DNA of 64,000 nt. Source: Candidatus Gastranaerophilales bacterium. GTDB lineage: Bacteria > Cyanobacteriota > Vampirovibrionia > Gastranaerophilales > Gastranaerophilaceae. The DNA lies in contig CALVBP010000005.1 of the NCBI GenBank assembly GCA_944325825.1, positions 1-64,000 of the forward strand, given 5' to 3'. Each line of letters opens with the position of its first letter. The stretch's first letter is position 1. The translations under genes were made by a program, and so were the position numbers. Under the pieces are notes generated by a model. That model was not told where the DNA came from. It saw only the letters and a program-made list of their open reading frames with translations, and searched no databases. This document shows positions 62,952 through 64,000 of the stretch, piece by piece.

Positions 62952-63302
62952 ATGAGAATTAGACGTGGAAATGTATGTCGTAACAGACACAAAAAAATAT
63001 TAAAGCTTGCTAAAGGTTTCAAAGGCGCAAGAAGCAGAATCTTCAAGGTGGCTAATATTGCTGTAATGAAGGCTCTTAAATATGCTTACAGAGACAGACG
63101 TGCTACAAAACGCAATATGCGTCGTTTATGGATTGTAAGAATTAATGCAGCTGTAAGAGCTCAAGGTATGAGTTATTCAAGATTCGTTAATGCTTGCAAA
63201 AAAGCTAACATTCAAGTTAACAGAAAAATGCTTGCAGATCTTGCAGTTAATGACAAAGAAGCTTTTGAAATGGTTGTTGAAACAGCTAAAGCTGCTTTAT
63301 AA
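62952..63302 (+). CDS. rplT: 50S ribosomal protein L20
   Basis: L20 binds 23S rRNA early in assembly of the large subunit and often represses its own operon. The 116-residue protein has the family segments [19 protein letters not shown] near 10-28 and [20 protein letters not shown] near 50-70. AGGAGTG precedes the ATG. It ends the operon; a terminator follows at 63323-63357. Confidence 0.98.
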   Translation: MRIRRGNVCRNRHKKILKLAKGFKGARSRIFKVANIAVMKALKYAYRDRRATKRNMRRLWIVRINAAVRAQGMSYSRFVNACKKANIQVNRKMLADLAVNDKEAFEMVVETAKAAL

Positions 63303-63322
63303 TTTGGAAACATTTAAAATAT

Positions 63323-63357
63323 AAAAGCTCGTACTTTATTTATATGTGCGGGCTTTT
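63323..63357 (+). terminator. Terminator after rplT
   Basis: AAAAGC-CG-AC and GT-CG-GCTTTT pair with mismatches around an 11-base A/T-rich loop, followed by A/T-rich bases. It ends the rpmI-rplT transcript. Confidence 0.65.
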
Positions 63358-63473
63358 ATATTTAACTTTAATCTTCTGCATCATAATTATGAAAATTCAT
63401 ATATAAACAGATATCTAAATGGCAGCAGTATAGGCTTCACAAACTTTTCGTTGTAATGTATCTTAATAATTTG

Positions 63474-63503
63474 TTGACTATTTAGGTATATACACTCTAA
63501 TAT
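63474..63503 (+). promoter_or_regulatory. Sigma-70-type promoter for the pentapeptide-repeat gene
   Basis: TTGACT (63474-63479) with CTAATA (17-base spacing) or TAATAT (18-base spacing) at 63497-63503. The leader to the ATG at 63533 is short and contains AAAGGGG. Confidence 0.6.
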
Positions 63504-63532
63504 ATACATGGATATGTGGAAAGGGGTTTATA

Positions 63533-64000
63533 ATGCATATCAACCAAGTAACAGGTTCAACTATGACAAATCGTTTCGTAAGAAACAACAGAAAAACACA
63601 ACAATCACAAACAGTTCCGTCAACAGTTAACCAACCAGCAGGTGACAATGTTGCGTTTAGAGGAGGTATTACTCACGGAATTAATTCTTCAAGAAAATGG
63701 ATAAATTATGGAGATATCTTTAAACCGGGAGTTAATCTTGTAAATGAAGAGTTGATAAAAGCAAAAGCTGATTTGGCAAAGCTGATGAATGCAAATCTTT
63801 CATATGCCAAAATGATGAAAAGCACTTTTCATTGTGCTAATTTTACCGGTGCTAATTTAACAGGCACTAATTTTGAAAACTCTACTCTGGATGGAAGCTG
63901 GTTTAAAGATGTTATTACAAATGATACAAATTTGAAAATGACATATCTGAATGGTGCAATTTTCAAAGGTGACTTCGGACCTAAAACATCATTAGAAAAA
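63533..64000 (+). CDS. Pentapeptide-repeat protein with VAFRG tag (cut by window end)
   Basis: The frame is open to the window end (156 residues visible). It starts MHINQVTGSTM, a Q/N/T/R-rich linker follows and the tag VAFRG is at 40-44. From about 100 the five-residue pattern of A[ND]LXX type appears (CANFTGANLTGTNFENSTL), which folds as a right-handed beta helix. No signal peptide is visible. AAAGGGG lies 6 bases before the ATG and a promoter lies further upstream. It is the seventh clearly tagged protein of the window. Confidence 0.75.
   Translation, partial: MHINQVTGSTMTNRFVRNNRKTQQSQTVPSTVNQPAGDNVAFRGGITHGINSSRKWINYGDIFKPGVNLVNEELIKAKADLAKLMNANLSYAKMMKSTFHCANFTGANLTGTNFENSTLDGSWFKDVITNDTNLKMTYLNGAIFKGDFGPKTSLEK

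Noticed and set aside
1-64000. CRISPR array, prophage, IS element or tRNA gene
   Set aside because: No regularly spaced repeats, no transposase or integrase and no cloverleaf with a conserved T-loop sequence were found by eye in the intergenic regions. A covariance search would be needed to exclude tRNAs fully.

Overview
Organism: the window is a low-GC, gene-dense bacterial chromosome segment that uses the standard code. It combines SMC/ScpA/ScpB condensin, a YggS-SepF pair, flagellar hook genes, PlsY and YidD. It also has a predicted pyruvate-to-ethanol pair (thiamine-diphosphate decarboxylase plus iron alcohol dehydrogenase) and many family-less membrane proteins with N/Q-rich N-termini. 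This fits best a gut-type non-photosynthetic cyanobacterial relative (Gastranaerophilales, Melainabacteria/Vampirovibrionia). That assignment is inference from gene content and protein style, not from a marker search. Layout: 1-4360 holds dispersed hairpin repeats, a small ribbon-helix-helix regulator and two unrecognised proteins. 4363-10689 is a minus-strand run: gmk, 2-oxoacid decarboxylase, alcohol dehydrogenase, rsmG and a P-loop/TPR protein. 10760-13300 has plsY, yidD, rimO and a possible small RNA. 13319-19769 is mostly a minus-strand run of gatA, a BioY-like transporter, rimI, a HicB-like protein, a GerMN protein and a DUF2993 protein. 19809-26668 carries mutS, a TPR/glycosyltransferase-like protein, a membrane-anchored AAA ATPase and an orphan gene behind a sigma-28-type promoter. 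26799-41575 has aspS, pgeF, two paralogous membrane proteins, surE, a DegT aminotransferase, a UbiA prenyltransferase, pheT, an HD-GYP-like protein, sepF and yggS. 41845-50676 is a flagellar region with two divergent sets: fliJ-fliK-flgD-flgE on minus, and a FliJ-like, FliK-like and FlgF/G-like set on plus. Three unknown genes lie between them. 51121-62525 has an NPF-motif peptide, a secreted GH13 enzyme, smc, a tandem ORF6N pair, scpA, scpB, a matrixin-like protease and a tagged repeat protein. 62730-64000 has rpmI-rplT and the start of a pentapeptide-repeat protein. How it fits together: housekeeping genes dominate and no phage, IS element or CRISPR array was seen. The most interesting signal is shared by seven otherwise unrelated proteins. 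They begin with a short M-x-[IV]-type start, usually run through a polar, often N/Q-rich linker, and reach a short [P/V]-x-F-[K/R/T]-[G/S/A] motif within about 45 residues. The bearers include an AAA ATPase, two paralogous multi-pass membrane proteins, a 20-residue-repeat protein and a pentapeptide-repeat protein. This looks like a portable N-terminal sorting or docking tag. A second unexplained signal is dense clustering of CATG tetranucleotides, with a repeated 22-bp sequence, in several intergenic regions.
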